DNA from: Oscarella lobularis
Lineage: Eukaryota > Porifera > Homoscleromorpha > Homosclerophorida > Oscarellidae
Direction of reading: 5' to 3'
Length of the DNA: 64,000 nucleotides
Assembly (NCBI RefSeq): GCF_947507565.1
Contig: NC_089175.1
Location: 5,941,733-6,005,732 of the forward strand
In this document: positions 1 to 13,233 of the stretch, in pieces
Position numbering within the stretch: the first letter of the stretch is position 1
Layout: each line of letters starts with the position of its first letter
The notes under the pieces: generated by a model
The model's input: the letters and a program-made list of their open reading frames with translations, nothing else
What the model was told of the DNA's origin: nothing
Database searches by the model: none
Made by a program: the position numbers and the translations under genes

Positions 1-551
1 CAAACGGCTTCCATCACTGCACGCAAACCAAACTGTCGCGTTCTCCCCGACTTCAACGACGCTGTTATCATTTCTTTTAAACCGCGCAGTGCCATTCTTC
101 AGATTTCGAATATATTCGCAGTCGACCCCTGAAGCGCAGTAGTTGGGCTAACTTCCAGTGAAAATATTAGATAGTGCAGGCTAACCTTCTTTGCAAAAGG
201 AATAGTCAATCGACCAACTTGCGTTTCCTTCGCACACGACCGACGATCCTCTAAGAACGTAACCGCGGTTGCACAAAAGCTTGACAGCTGCATCGTTCAC
301 AGCCGTATCGTTTGGAGAAATGACGTCGCTTTGAATTGACGGGTTGCAGTCGACTGTCACTAGTAACATCAATGCTATTGAAGGCAAAAGGTCGTGCACT
401 GAGCATACAGCGACTGAAGTCACTTGAGCTCGAGTAGACACTGGCAACGTTGAAGAGAAAGAAAAGAAGCCTGAGGGGGAGAAAAAACGTTTTGTGATGC
501 TACGCCGCCAAACAGAACTTACTCTAAAATCCTGCAGAGTGACTCCATCAT
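1..551 (-). CDS. Partial 7TM-tyrosine kinase receptor, 5' end only (copy 0)
   Basis: This is the start of another receptor of the array; the rest lies beyond the left edge. Coding parts are 523-551 (start), 409-470 (rest of the signal peptide), 186-359 (CCP1) and 1-128 (first part of CCP2, running off the window). Splice phases join in frame: phase 2 after exon 1, phase 1 afterwards. The ATG used by most copies, just before the first donor, has become AGG here. An in-frame ATG pair 18-28 nt upstream (546-551) can serve, and copy B has the same arrangement. CCP1 shows the sushi pattern with the GNASW motif. From the other copies, the missing part should encode further CCP and SRCR domains, seven membrane segments and the kinase. 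I cannot tell whether it is intact. Confidence 0.75.
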
Positions 552-1054
552 TGGAACGTCACAGTAAAGAAGACTTCCTGCACACCGGTCGGCAAACTGA
601 ACGACTCTCAGTTCACTTAGGCTGTTTATGTATATGTTGGTTCCAAATCAGGAAGTGGAACTGAAACTGAGACTAACTTCCAGCTTCCAGGGTTATTTCT
701 GTCATTTGTCCATCTGTTCATTCTTGTGCACGTATCTCTTTGGCTTTACGCTTATGACATTATATCCAGTAAATGTTTTGCGATCCTCGCATGACATCCA
801 CATCGCTGCTAATTGTTCTAGTCTATCTAATTTTATGACTAGTTAGTCGAGATGCCGATATAGGCATTGACAAAGAAGTGAGTCAATCAATATATACCCT
901 TCTCTTTCGTGTCGCTATTCCTGCTTCATCGTTTCGGAAGCAGGCCTTCATCTAAAGTTAATGAAAATTGGAAAATGAGGCTAGATCTTTGACTCTCGTT
1001 TGTGTACATATATTATAGTATGATTTTCTAATGGTTGGAGCAGCTCACGTAATG

Positions 1055-1290
1055 GCTAAGGGTTCAATGTTAACAAATAAAACTGAGAGATCAAATTTAA
1101 TAAGTCCGAGGGTTCAATTTTAATAAATCTGAAAGCTCAATTTTAATTAATAAAGGTGAGAGCTCAGTTGTAATACATCTGAAGGCTCAATTGTAACAAA
1201 TCTAAAGGCTCAAATTTATTCAATTTGAATTTATTTAATCTGAGGGCTCAATTTTAATAAATTTGAGGGCTCAACAAGGAAATTCAGCGG
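1055..1290. repeat. AT-rich minisatellite, unit like GAGGGCTCAATTTTAATAAAT
   Basis: About eight imperfect head-to-tail copies of a 20-25 bp unit containing the core GGCTCAATTTTAATAAAT, with variants such as AAAGCTCAATTTTAATT. It lies in the spacer between copy 0 and copy A. No coding potential. The rest of 552-1,691 holds 5'-flank sequence shared with other copies (about 600-850) and a 3'-flank block also found at 13,558-13,850. Confidence 0.7.
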
Positions 1291-1364
1291 TAAATAAGCC
1301 ATTCACAAGGAAATTCAGTGTGGTCTAGCCCATGCGAATTTCAAATCTACATACCGTACGAAAT

Positions 1365-1690
1365 CTTGCAAGAGTACTCTCGTTGAGCTCCTTGTAACCT
1401 TCCTTCATGGAGTTCGATGTCGAATCGCGCGGACGAGCTGGAGGATTATATCGCTGCGAGTTCCAGCGCGCTCTTCGTTTTCTCGGAAAGGAGGGATTGG
1501 ATTGCATCCAAGCCTTCGACGCGAAGTAGGAGCTCCACAAGATTCGATTCAACGCCACTCGTACTTTGCGACATGACATCAGCGCGCGTTAGGTATAAAC
1601 ATTTACTGTATTCAACTACTGTATTCAAGTGTCAACAGATCACAGACCGTAAAGAGTACTAAAACAAGAACACACTAATACGAGAGTGCA
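1365..1690 (-). repeat. 3'-flank block shared with 13,558-13,850; possible BAG-domain relic
   Basis: This block is closely related to 13,558-13,850, and each copy lies just downstream of a receptor gene (A and C). On the minus strand one frame contains LVELLLRVEGLDAIQS, and a neighbouring frame continues with a basic RKRR stretch. That order resembles the end of helix 2 and the start of helix 3 of a BAG domain, interrupted by a frameshift. No intact reading frame spans it, so I read it as a degenerate exon or coincidence. Confidence 0.4.
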
Positions 1691-1691
1691 T

Positions 1692-4600
1692 CTAACATTC
1701 AACTGATTCCAGGCCCAAGGTAAACATGGCGCCAAAATTTTTACTGGCCAGATCTGATGCTCGGTTGTCCTTTGGCTTTCTATCTTCACTCTTTGAAAGC
1801 AGCTGAGGCACTGCCACAGTCACTTCCTTGGCAACAGACATATTCCAATGCGAGTGCGGGTCAACAAAGCCTGCACTTGGCTTTACATAATTCCTCAACT
1901 CGGTCAGATACTCTTCAAAACATTGAACAATTTTTGAAAAAGATAGACGCTGATGAGGTTTGCCTGCCCAGCACAGACGCATAATATCATACCTGCAAAG
2001 CAAGTGAAAAATAGAAAAAAAGACAAGTCGTGGAGTCTTACACATCTAACGGACATTCATTTGGTTTTTCTAGACGCTGGCCTGACATGACGAAAGCAGC
2101 TACTTCGTGGTTCGAAACACCTGGATACGGCATCATTCCAAGAGTCATCACCTCCCACAAAGTGATTCCGAATGCCCACTTCAATTTAAAAGCAATTAAT
2201 TAAACAATAAATCATGATTTTAGATGCTACGTACCACATCCGATTTGGTCGTAAAGACGAACTCAAGAAGACATTCAGGCGCCATCCATCGAACAGGAAG
2301 CTGTCCGCCTTCGCCTGTGCGATAGTAGTCCTTCCCTGCCTTCATTACTCTCGATAGACCAAAGTCACCAACTTTGACTTCCAAATCCCAGCTCACCCTT
2401 TATGAAATAAGGCAATTACAATTATTTTAAAAAAAGTTCGAGTTGATCTGTACATGCAATTCCTTGCTGCCAAATCTCGATGAACAACTCCTTTATTAGA
2501 AATGTATTCCATTCCTTTAGCAATATGCAACGAAAATTTGACGAGCTGCTCCAAGGGAACTTTCATCATCTACAAAATCATACATATACCGTTCATTGAG
2601 GTCTAATTAGAAAAGAGCGCCTCAAAACCTGTAGTGGATTATCGTCCCTCAGCGATAGCAATGATCCTCGTGGTCGGCGTTTGCGAAGGTACGCTTTCAG
2701 ATCGCCTAGTTCCATGTAGGGTAGAATGATGAGTGGAAATCGATGATAGGGGCTGGATGGATCGTCAGACCAACAGATACCAAGAAGCTTCATCACGTTG
2801 GGATGGTCAAATTGACGCATTTGCAGGCCTTCACGAACGAAATTGTTTACTTCCCACCGATTCATCACATCTGGAACAGGTAATATATGTGCCAGCAGTA
2901 CGTTAGTACATATAAAATGTACCTTACCTAACACTGATTTCATTGCAACATCGGCATCTTTAAGCTTGCCTTTGAAAACTGCTCCAAAATTTCCTTTGAA
3001 AACCATTATAAATTAATTGTTAACTAAGAAAGAACTAAACTGCTAACCGCGACCAATCTGTTCTTCTTTATGGATTTGTGACGGCGAAATGACCACGGTG
3101 TTGATTTCCTTCACAATATCTTCGTCCCAGTAGTCGACTTTGGGGTTCATTTCAACGTCAAAGTCAGGTTTGCGCTCAAAATCTAAATGACAGTTAAAAA
3201 TATTACAAGTCCAAATGTATCATTCTTTATACCTGCTGACTCCTTCCTGCGTGCTAAGGCTCCTCTTGCCATGAAGGTAAACACATGGAGAGTCAGAAAG
3301 GCAGGAAAGGTAGCAATAATCACCAGGAAGTGGACCACTGTGCTGCAGTCCTTTGCCCACAGAAAGCTACATAACGATGCAACATACAATGCAGCAAAAA
3401 GTGATGCCGTTAGACACTCAATAACCGATCTGTTCTTCAGTCGACTTTCAAGTCCTCTGCAATACGTTATCCAAGTAACAACAGCAATTCCCATAGCAAG
3501 TGCTGCATTGAGGAAGTATGAAGAGACAAGTAGAGGACGGGTGCGAGCGTCCTTGCAATGATCCTCGGACTCTTTCCCATCCGGAACCAAAACGAAACAT
3601 GACATAGCAGCTATTGAGATTTCCAAAATCACAATGACGGCAGTGATAGCAAGTTTAATCGGTGGCCTGGAGAGAATTCGGCCGACGAGGTAAGCTACCG
3701 TTTCAACAAAGAACATCGCAAAACAGAGAACGGTGTATAGATTAATAACAAAATCTACCACCAAAGTCTTGCATTTGAAAGGAGAGAGAATGTTGACAGC
3801 AATAAGACTGCCAGCAAGCACGGACGCAGTTGAAAAAATGAAAAAGCAAATGACGAGTTGAGAAAAGATGCTTCGAATGCCAGAAACTCCTAAAGTGCCG
3901 ACGGCAACAGCGCCTGCTAGGAAGAGGAGAGCGAGAGCGACAATGGGAACAGCTAGTGCCGAAAAAGCAGCAGTGAACAAGCACTCTGCAAAACAAAAAG
4001 TAGGTTAGGAACACGGCATTTTAAAAATATAACAATGAACATGTGCTTTACGAGTGCAGAGTACTGTAAATCAGTTTGATAAAATTACGCACGAAAAACG
4101 TTTAGCTATGTACTAGTTGCACTCTCCTTGATTCCTGCCACTAGATGAGACATAGCTTACCGTTAGATTTCTTGCACACTGGCGGCGTATCAGACCATCG
4201 ACCGCTTTCCAAACACGCGATGTTTGACGGACCAACCAGGTTATATCCAACGTTACAAAAAAAGAACAACTGAGTCACTGTGACGTTTCTGAGAGTGACC
4301 GACTGAATCGTCAACGACATGTTGGCCGTAGCATTTATCATTGGGCATAGACCATCTAAATAGATTTCACTCGCACGTGCAAATGACATTCTGATGCGCT
4401 TCACCTTCACAAATCAATGCAACGTCTTCGCCGTGCCTACAAACTTCATTTCCCCGCGCGTAAATGCCTTTTTCCGAACGACATTGCGCAAGCACTTGTT
4501 CGGACCCATCGCAGCGTAGGTCATTAAGCAGAATCGAATGTTTTCCGTAACCGTAATCGTGAGCGCGCCCTGAGAACGCTTCGATAGCCCGTCCCAGTCC

Positions 4601-6614
4601 AAGTTGACGGCACACGACGTGAGCGTCTTGCAAATCCCATTCATCATCGCAGACTGGTCCCCATTCACCTTTGTAGAACACCTCTAGGCGTCCTTCGACC
4701 GACGTACACCCTTTAGTGATCAGTCGGATCGGAAACGGCCGATCTATAATAACCATGCATCTATCTAATCTTCCTAACTAACTTCCTACTGCACGTGCTC
4801 TTACCCAAACAGACGACTCCGGCCTCGTTTCCTTTATTGCACTTTGGTCTGTGCTCTCCTAAACCTCGATGCAAACAGTCTTGAAGATGAGTTTCAGTAC
4901 CGGAGCATTGTAGATCATCGAGTACTACTGGAAAAGTCCCGCGTCCAAAGTACGAACCTAATTTGAAATTTGCAGGAAACGTTGAAAAGAGTTGCCGACA
5001 AACGACGAACGCGTCTTCCATGTCAAAGCCTTCGTCGCAAACTGTTCCCCATGACCCATTATAATGCACTTCAATTCGACCTTCGTATTTGGAGTCTCCG
5101 TCCGCCAGACGAAGATCTAAAGAATGAGCAACCGCATAACTAAATGTACATTCGGGTTTATTCATTGATTAGACTTCAACTGACGTCTACGGTGTTTAGC
5201 TGAGCTACTAGTAACCTTTTCAACTCTGTACTTAAATCTTTGACGTACACGTCTTTTAAGAGTGACATCAAAGGCTGCATTGTATATTAATTAAGGCGCC
5301 TTAGGCCATGACTATCATTTTAACTCAGGCTAACTATAGCGCAAAACAGACGCCTTACCTGAACAAATCGGGACGGTTCCTGACCAGCTTCCATTCTCGA
5401 GACAGGTTATGGAAGACTGGCCAATAAGCTCAAGTTGTCCGCCGCACTCGAAGTATAGCGTTTGAAAGGCAACGGATTCCGAGTCGGAAGTATATTTCTC
5501 CCTGCGGCCATCGGACGACGTCCATGCATATCCATCTGGTGGAGGCGTAATAGGATTACACTGAATCTCTAGAAAAGAAAGCCGCAAAGGACAGTAAAAT
5601 ATTTGGAAGGAAGTTAGAAGAAATCCGACCTTTGCAAGACGGGAGGTCGCTCGACCACCTGCCTGACAAGCAGACAAGACTCGCTGTGCCATTGACGACA
5701 TATCCTTCTTTGCATGAAAATTTCACTTCGGTCCCATTGGTAGTTTTATTTGTGGATATAGCCCCGCGTGCTGGTATTCTTCTACCCAGCGATTCGCATG
5801 AGATGGAAGTGCCTGTGACCGTGCCATCGATGACGTAGAGACACAAAAAAAAACATACGGATGCTACGATACCAGAACAAATTGAAAAGGGCTTCTCCTG
5901 CAACTCCTCTCCCGAACTAATCTCGTTAGGCGAGAAGCCGAGGAAGCGACAGGACGTAAGACCTAAGGAGATACGAAAACTCTTCATATGAAGTTCTGCT
6001 TTTCTTTTATTGGACTCGTCGTTTACTTTCGCAGTCTGGTGACGATTTGCCCCAGGTGCCGTCTGGTAGGCACCTAATGGATTCGACGCCCACCGAACGT
6101 CTTCCGTCGCTGCACGAAAAGCGAACTGTTGCGTTCTCTCCGACTTCCACGGCGACGCTGCTAGCATTTCTCCCAAGTCCCACGGTGTCATTCTTCAGAT
6201 CTCGAACACGTTCACAGTCGATCCCTGCGGCGCGGGAATTTGGCTAACTTCCAGTGAACTATTTCGAGAGTGAAGCAGAACCTTCTCCGCATTGGGAATG
6301 TCCAATTGACCAGCTTGCGTTTCCCTCACACACGACCGACGCCCCTCTTAGAAAGTAGTCGCCGTCGCACAAAAGATTGACCACTGCATTCACAGCCGTT
6401 TCGTTGTCGCTTTTAATTGACGGACTGCAGTCAATTGTCACTAGTAAACGATAATGCTTATAATAGGCAGAGGGTCGTGCATTCAACATACGGCGACTGA
6501 AGTCGGTGAACTCGGAGTAGACAACGTTGAAGAGGAAGAAAAGAAGCCTAAGGAAAACATGCTACGAGATGCCGCGTCGCTATGCCCGCCAAACAGAACT
6601 TACTTTAGAAGCAT
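1692..6614 (-). CDS. Seven-transmembrane receptor tyrosine kinase with CCP/SRCR ectodomain (copy A)
   Basis: Predicted cell-surface receptor kinase of 1221 aa. Coding exons, 5' to 3': 6604-6614, 6492-6547, 6282-6440, 6027-6224, 5873-5962, 5630-5812, 5359-5568, 4805-5116, 4405-4743, 4161-4355, 3233-3985, 3048-3182, 2928-2993, 2629-2870, 2454-2569, 2235-2397, 2042-2178, 1692-1992. All junctions keep frame and no internal stop appears. Order: signal peptide, CCP1, CCP2, a CCP3 reduced to 30 codons, CCP4, CCP5, SRCR1, SRCR2, CCP6, seven membrane segments (exon 11), juxtamembrane exon, tyrosine kinase, tail. The kinase keeps [24 protein letters not shown] and the paired tyrosines of [10 protein letters not shown]. 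Start is the only ATG before the first donor. Ligand unknown. The reduced CCP3 keeps only its outer cysteines. Confidence 0.85.
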
Positions 6615-7877
6615 GCTGAGTTATACTGTACCAGAATACAGACTACGTAACTCCACAGTGAAGACCTCACGCACACCGGTCACGAAGCTGAATGACTTTG
6701 AGTTTAGCTAGGCTGTCTAGATATAGTCTCGATATCACACGCTGGGGGAGGAAGGGTCTGGTGACCTCTGTAGGAAGGATGACGTCACCTGATGATAGCT
6801 TCCTTTCATCATGGATGCTAGAACACCAGGGCGTGCGCGGGCGACGATAAAGAATTATGAGTGCACTAAAACGAAAACAGAGTCATTATGAATTATTTGT
6901 AAAATCATTATGAATTAATTGTTAACTAAATAGCCCACCGCGAGAAATCTGTTCTTATTTTTGACGGCGAAATGACTACGGTATTGACTTTACGATATCT
7001 TCGTCCCAGTAGTCGACTGACGTCAAAGTCCGCTTTGCGCTCGAAATCTAAATGACAGTTGGAAAAATATTGTACGAGCCAATTTATCATTCAGTCCACG
7101 ATCTTGAATTGTTTCTAATTCTGACTCTAATCTTTCTTCATCTACGACGTAAATCACTTGTGTAAGACACCGGATTTAGCTGGGAGTTTGTATACAGTAC
7201 TATGTAGCTACATACGAGAGAGTAACCATTTCTAAGTGTCGTAGACGACTGCCTGTTGGTCGACGGGAATACTACTCTCGTAAGAGATGCTTCTACGAGC
7301 CACTAAAGGACGAACAAAGGGATCTGAACCGTCTGTCACAGCGGCGACCGTATTTTCGTGCGTTTGAGCGATTCTCGCTCGTCGTTTCGTACGTTGTGTA
7401 CTCAAGGACTTCGCTTACAGTCAGATAAATGCCGCAGATTGCCGCAGAACGTTCGCTTAGTGTAGGCGATTCCCGTTCGGCAGCCATCTTGCTTCAGATT
7501 CGCTGACCATGCAACTTACGTCACGACGAGCATGCATACGTTCGTTCTTTCGCGTCGAATAGCGACCGAACGATTCTAGAATAACTCCGCGGCCTAGAAG
7601 GTGCTTTTTGCTTGTAGAAAGAGGCAACATCCTTGCAGTCAATGATGTCATACAATGACGTCACGGCCCTAATACTGTAGTGTCAGTCTTTTCGCGTATA
7701 GAAACCGAATTGCGACGAAATATCGATAGAAGAACCATATTTACAGTCTATTTGCATTGGTTTGCAATTCGAAACAGCGCGCGTTTTTGTACTGTAAAGC
7801 TGCGATAGAAACGAGGCCCCGCCCCTGAGGGTATAAATATGGTTGACTGTCAGATCACTCTACGTACTAAAACAGAG
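6615..7877. other. Spacer between copies A and B
   Basis: Holds the diverged 5' flank of copy A, a relic of kinase-gene sequence (about 6,900-7,060, resembling the juxtamembrane exon and its introns), and a conserved block (7,293-7,651) that at two other places encodes a 122-codon minus-strand frame but is frameshifted here. Its right end is the promoter-like cassette listed separately. I see no intact gene. Confidence 0.6.
7656..7845 (+). promoter_or_regulatory. Promoter-like cassette (CRE, octamer, GC box, TATA) at the 3' end of copy B
   Basis: In plus-strand order: TGACGTCA (7656-7663), ATTTGCAT (7750-7757), GGCCCCGCCCC (about 7815-7825) and TATAAATAT (7832-7840). The order and spacing resemble an RNA polymerase II core promoter aimed at the 3' end of receptor copy B, so any transcript would be antisense to it. 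Near-identical cassettes occur at 27,205-27,393 and 35,980-36,165. Function is inferred only. Confidence 0.45.
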
Positions 7878-10800
7878 TCAACATTCCAAGACATCAATTT
7901 CACCATCGCCCAATGCAAACATGGCACTAATCTTTTCCACGTTAATGCTTCTACTGGCTGGATTTGATGCTTGTTTGCCACTTGAATTTCTGCCCTTTTG
8001 CTTTTCATCGTCACTCCTTGAAAGAAGCTGAGGCAGTGCCACGGTCATTTCCTTGGCAGCAGACAGATTCCAATGCGAGTACGGGTCAACAAAGCCGGAA
8101 ATTGGCTTTACATAATTCATCAACTCTGTCAGATACTCTTCAAAGCGTTGAACAATTTTTGAAAAAGATAGACGCTCATCGGAATCGCCTGCCCAGCACA
8201 GACGCATAATATCGTACCTGCAAAGCAATTGAAAAATAGAAAAAAAGACAAGTCGTGGAGTCTTACACTTCTAATGGACATTCATTTGGTTTCTCTAGAC
8301 GCTGGCCTGACATGACAAAAGCAGATACTTCCTGGTTCGAAACACCTAGATACGGCATCATTCCAAGAGTCATCACCTCCCACAAAGTGATTCCGAATGC
8401 CCACTACAATTTAAACGTTATTAGTATAACAAATAAATCACGACCTCGAGATATTACCACATCCGATTTGGTCGTAAAGACAAAGTCGAGGAGGCACTCA
8501 GGTGCCATCCATCGAACGGGAAGCTGGCCGCCTTGGCCTGTGCGATAGTAATCCTTCCCTGCCTTCAGTGCTCTTGACAAACCGAAGTCGCCAACTTTGA
8601 CTTCCAAATCCCAGCTCACCCTTTATGAAATAAGGCAATTATAATAATTTTTTTAAAATTCGAGTTGATCTGTACATGCAATTCCTTGCCGCCAAATCTC
8701 GATGAACAACTCCATTATGAGAAATGTATTCCATTCCTTTAGCAATGTGCAACGAAAATTTGACCAGCTGCTCGAAGAGACCTTTCCTCATTTCGTTTCT
8801 CGGCGATGCCACTGACCCACCCCGTCTTGGTCGGCGCTTGCGAAGATACGCTTTGAGATCGCCTAGTTCCATGTAGGGTAGAACGATGAGTGGAGATCGA
8901 TGATAGGAGCTGGAAGGATCGTCAGACCAACATATACCAAAAAGCTTCATCCCGTTGGGATGGTCAAATTGACGCATTTGCAGGCCTTCACGAACAAAGT
9001 CGTTTACTTCCTTTCGATTCATCTCATCTGGACACAGGTACTAGATGTACCAGCAGTAAGTAGGAAAAATAATGTTTACCTAGCACTGATTTTATCGCAA
9101 CATCTACACCTTCTAGCTTGCCTTTGAAAACAGCTCCAAAATTACCTTTAAAAACAATTAGAAATTATTTTTCACTAAGGAATAACTAACTGCTGACCGC
9201 GACCAATTTGTTCTTCTTTTTGGATCAGTGACGGCAAAATGACCACGGTATTGATTTCCTTTACCATATCTTCGTCCCAGTAGTCGACTGTGGGGTTCAT
9301 TTCAACAACGTCAAAGTAAACATTGTAATCTAATTAACAGTTGAAAAATATTGCAAGCGCCAATTTTCATACCTGCTAACTCCTTCCTGCGTGCTAACGC
9401 TCCTCTTGCCACGAAGGTAAACACATGAAGCGTCAGAAATGCTGGTAATGTAGCAATAATCACCAGGAACCAGGCCCCTATACTACAGTCCTTTGCCCAC
9501 AGAAAGCTGCATAAGGATGCAATATAAAACGCAGCAATAAGTGATGCCGTTAAACATTCAATGACCGATCTGTTCTTCAGTCGACTGTCAAGTCCTCCGC
9601 AATACGTTATCCATGTAACAACAGCAATTCCCATAGGAAGTGCAGCATTAAGGCAGTATGAGGAGACAAGTAGAGGATGGGTGCGAGCGTCCTTGCAATG
9701 ATCATCGGGATCTTTCTCGCCAATATCCGGAACTAAAATGAAACATGACATAGCCGCTATTGAAATTTCCAGAATCACAATGACGGCATTGATAGCAAGT
9801 TTAACTGGTAGCCTGGAGAAAATTCGGCCGACGAGGTGAGATACCGTTTCAACAAACAACGGCGCGAAACAGAGAACGGTGCATAGGTTAATAACAAAAT
9901 CTACCACCAAAGTCTTGCATTTGAAAGGAGAGAGAATGTTGACAGCAATAAGAACGCCAGCAAGGACAGATGCAGCCGATGAAATACATAAAGAAATGAC
10001 GAGTGGAGAAAAGTTGCTTCGAATGTAAGAAACTCCCAAAGTGCGGGCGGCAACAACGCATAAAATGAGAAGAAGAGATAAAGCGACGATGGGAACAGCT
10101 AGTGTCGGAAAAGCAACAGTCGATGAGCACTCTACAAAACAAAAAATAGGTTATTAACAAAATTTATGCAAATATTACGAGTGCGAAAATTTAAAGAGAC
10201 AAGCACCATACGTAGTATATAGGTTTGACAGACGCACTGTACTAGTCTAGCTCTGGTTGCACTCTCTCTGATTCATGCCACTAAATGACGTCACTTACGC
10301 GAGGACAGGACGACGCTAGATTTCTTGCAGAGTGGCGGCTTATCAGACCATCGACCGCTTTCCAAACACGTGACGTTTGACGAACCAATCAAGTTATACC
10401 CATCATCACAAGAAAAGACCAACTGAGTCGCGGTAACGTTTCCGAGAGTTACGGACTGAATCGTCAACAACATATTGGCCGTCGCTTTGACAGTGGGACA
10501 TAGACCATCTGAATAGATTACAGTCACACATACTAATGACATTCTGATGCGCTTCACCTTCACAAATCAATGCAACGGTTTCTCTGTTACGACATCCGCG
10601 CCGGCGAAGACCATTATCAGAAAGACATTGCGCAAGCACTTGTTCGGATCCATTGCAGCGTAGCCTACTAAGCAGAATCAACTGCTCACCGGAACCGTAA
10701 TCGCGATTGAGCCCTGCGAACGCTTCGATAGCCCGTCCCAGTCCGAGCTGACGGCACACGACGTGAGCGTCTTGTAAATCCCAGTCGCCGTCGCACACTG

Positions 10801-12965
10801 TACCCCATTCTTTGTGGAACACTTCCAGGCGTCCTTCGACCGACGAAAACCCCGTAGCGATCAGTCGGACAGGAAACGACGGTGTTTCTATAACAACCAT
10901 GTCTTCCTAATTACGGTACACTTCTGCATGGGCACATGCTCTTACCCAAACAGACTACTCCGGCCTCGTTTGCGTTATTGCACTGTGACCTGTGCTCTCC
11001 TAAGCCTCGGTGTAAACAGTCTTGAAGACGAGTTTCGGTGCCGGAGCATCGTAGATCATCGAGCACTATGGGACCAGGCCCTGGTCCGAAGTATGAATAG
11101 AGTTCGAAGTTTGCAGGCAACGTTGAAAAGAGTTGCCGACAAACAACGAACGCTTCTTCCATGCCAAATCCTTCGTCACAAACGGTTCCCCACGACCCGT
11201 TATAGTACAGTTCAAGTCGACCTTCGTATTTGGAGTCTCCGCCCTCCAGACGAAGCCTCGGATCTAAAAAAGAGGCAAACGCATGATCAAAAATAACTTG
11301 ATTTGGGCCTTTGAACGGAAACTCTTGATAAGCCTATTTTAAGCTGAGCTACTAGAAACGCTTTAAAGCTCTATTCAAATCTTTTACGTATCAGGTGTAA
11401 CTCAAAGGCAGTATACGGAGGATGGCCAGATATCACTGCCCAAGTTGTCAGATGATAACTGCATGACTTTATCTCACGCAGTCCCATATGGTATGTATCT
11501 ATAACCTTCTAGACTGGTTCTACTGTCTTGTTGGCTTCTTAGTTAGGCAATATCTTGCTTTCCTCCTGTACTATATATATTGTACGTCCTATAGCCTTAC
11601 TTGAACACGAAGGGACGGTTCCTGACCAGCTTCCATTCGCGAGACAGTTTATGGAAGACTGGCCAATAAGCTCAAGTTGTCCGCGGCACTCGAAGTACAG
11701 CGTTCGAAAGGCAACGGATTCCGAGCGGCTGGAAGTATAATTCTCCCTGCGGCCGTCGGACGACGTCCACCATGCATATCCATCTCGTGGAGGCGTAATA
11801 GGATTACACTGAATCTCTAGAAAAGAAAGCCGCAAAGGACAGTAAAATATTTACAAGTAAGTTAGAAGAAATCCGACCTTTGCAAGACGGGGGATCGCTT
11901 GACCACCTGCCTGACAAGCAGACAAGACTCGCTGTGCCATTGACGACATATCCTTCTTTGCATGAAAATTTGACTTCGGTACCGTTAGCCGTTTGATTCG
12001 TGGATATAGCTCCGTGTGCAGGTATTCGTGGGCTCAGCGATTTGCATGAGATGGAAATGCCTGTAACCGAGCGATGACATGAAAATAAGATTATAAGAAC
12101 TTATATACAATACCACGGCAGAAGGGTTTCTCATGAGACCACTCTCCAGACGAATTGCACGTTATAGATTTCGAACCGACAAGACGGAAGCCAGGATCAC
12201 AGTGAAAACGGACTCTTGTTCCAAACGAAGACGAATTAGTCGACATCCTGCCGTTGGACAAAAAGCCAAGAAAGCGACAGGAAGTAATATCTAAGGCGAC
12301 AAGATATACTGTACGTATACTTGCTGACTCTTTTATTGAGCCCCGTTTACTTTGGCACTCTGGTGGCCCCCACGTGCCGTCCGGTAGGCACCTAATGGAT
12401 TCGACGCCTACCAAAGTGAAACGGCTTCCATCACTGCACGCAAACCGAACTGTCGCGTTCTCTCCGACTTCAACGACGCTGTTATCATTTCTTTTAAACC
12501 GCGCAGTGCCATTCCTCAGATTTCGAATATATTCGCAGTCGACCCCTGAGGCGCAGTAGTTGGGCTAACTTCCAGTGAAAATATATTAGATAGTACAGGC
12601 TAACCTTCTTTGCAAAACGAATGCTCGATCGACCAACTTGCGTTTCCCTCGCACACGATCGACGATCCTCTAAGAACGTAACCGCGGTTGCACGTAAGCT
12701 TGACAGCTGCATCGTTCGCAGCCGTTTCGTTTGGAGAAATGACGTCGCTTTGAATTGACGGGTTGCAGTCGACTGTCACTAGTAACATCAATGCTATTGA
12801 AGGCAAAAGGTCGTGCACTGAGCATACAGAGACTGAAGTCACTTGAGCTCGAGTAGACACTGACAACGTTGAAGAGAAAGAAAAGAAGCCTGAGGGAAAA
12901 ACATTTTGAGACGCTACGCCGCCAAGCGGAACTTACTTTAGAATCATGCAGAGAGACTCCATCAT
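7878..12965 (-). CDS. Seven-transmembrane receptor tyrosine kinase with CCP/SRCR ectodomain (copy B)
   Basis: Predicted 1280 aa receptor. Coding exons: 12937-12965, 12828-12889, 12605-12778, 12351-12545, 12114-12290, 11878-12060, 11601-11816, 10946-11263, 10558-10887, 10299-10508, 9373-10131, 9198-9329, 9080-9145, 8676-9027, 8458-8620, 8267-8403, 7878-8217. CCP3 is full length (177 nt exon). SRCR1 carries a small insertion at its start. Exon 8676-9027 fuses two kinase exons that are separate in every other copy: the intron and four codons at the junction are gone, yet frame is kept. The kinase has [24 protein letters not shown] and [10 protein letters not shown], with a glycine in HPNGMKL where other copies have valine. 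Either of two in-frame ATG sites (12965 or 12947) could start translation; I chose the upstream one. The donor after CCP5 reads A/GTAAGG. Confidence 0.84.
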
Positions 12966-13233
12966 TGGAACGTCACAGTAAAGTCTTAATACCTCACGCA
13001 CACCGGTCGGCAAACTGAAAGACTCTCAGTTCACTTAGGCAGTTTAAGTATATGTTGGTTCCCGGATCAGGACGTGGAACAGAAACTGAGACTAACTTCC
13101 AGCTTCCAGGGTATTCCTGTCATTTGTCCATCTGTGCATGTATTTTTAGCTTTATGCTTATTAATAGTAAATGCTTTGCGATCCTCTATCCTCTATCTCT
13201 ATGGTGCGATGACGTAGAGACATAAATATATAC

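Noticed and set aside
3187-3561. Plus-strand 124-codon ORF opposite the membrane exon (and similar plus-strand frames in every copy)
   Set aside because: It is the complement of the seven-segment exon, recurs only because that exon is conserved, and has no start context or domain of its own.
1692-6614. Treating each domain-sized ORF as a separate small gene
   Set aside because: Each open stretch is bounded by matching splice sites, and joining them gives one continuous frame with correct phases and a sensible domain order.
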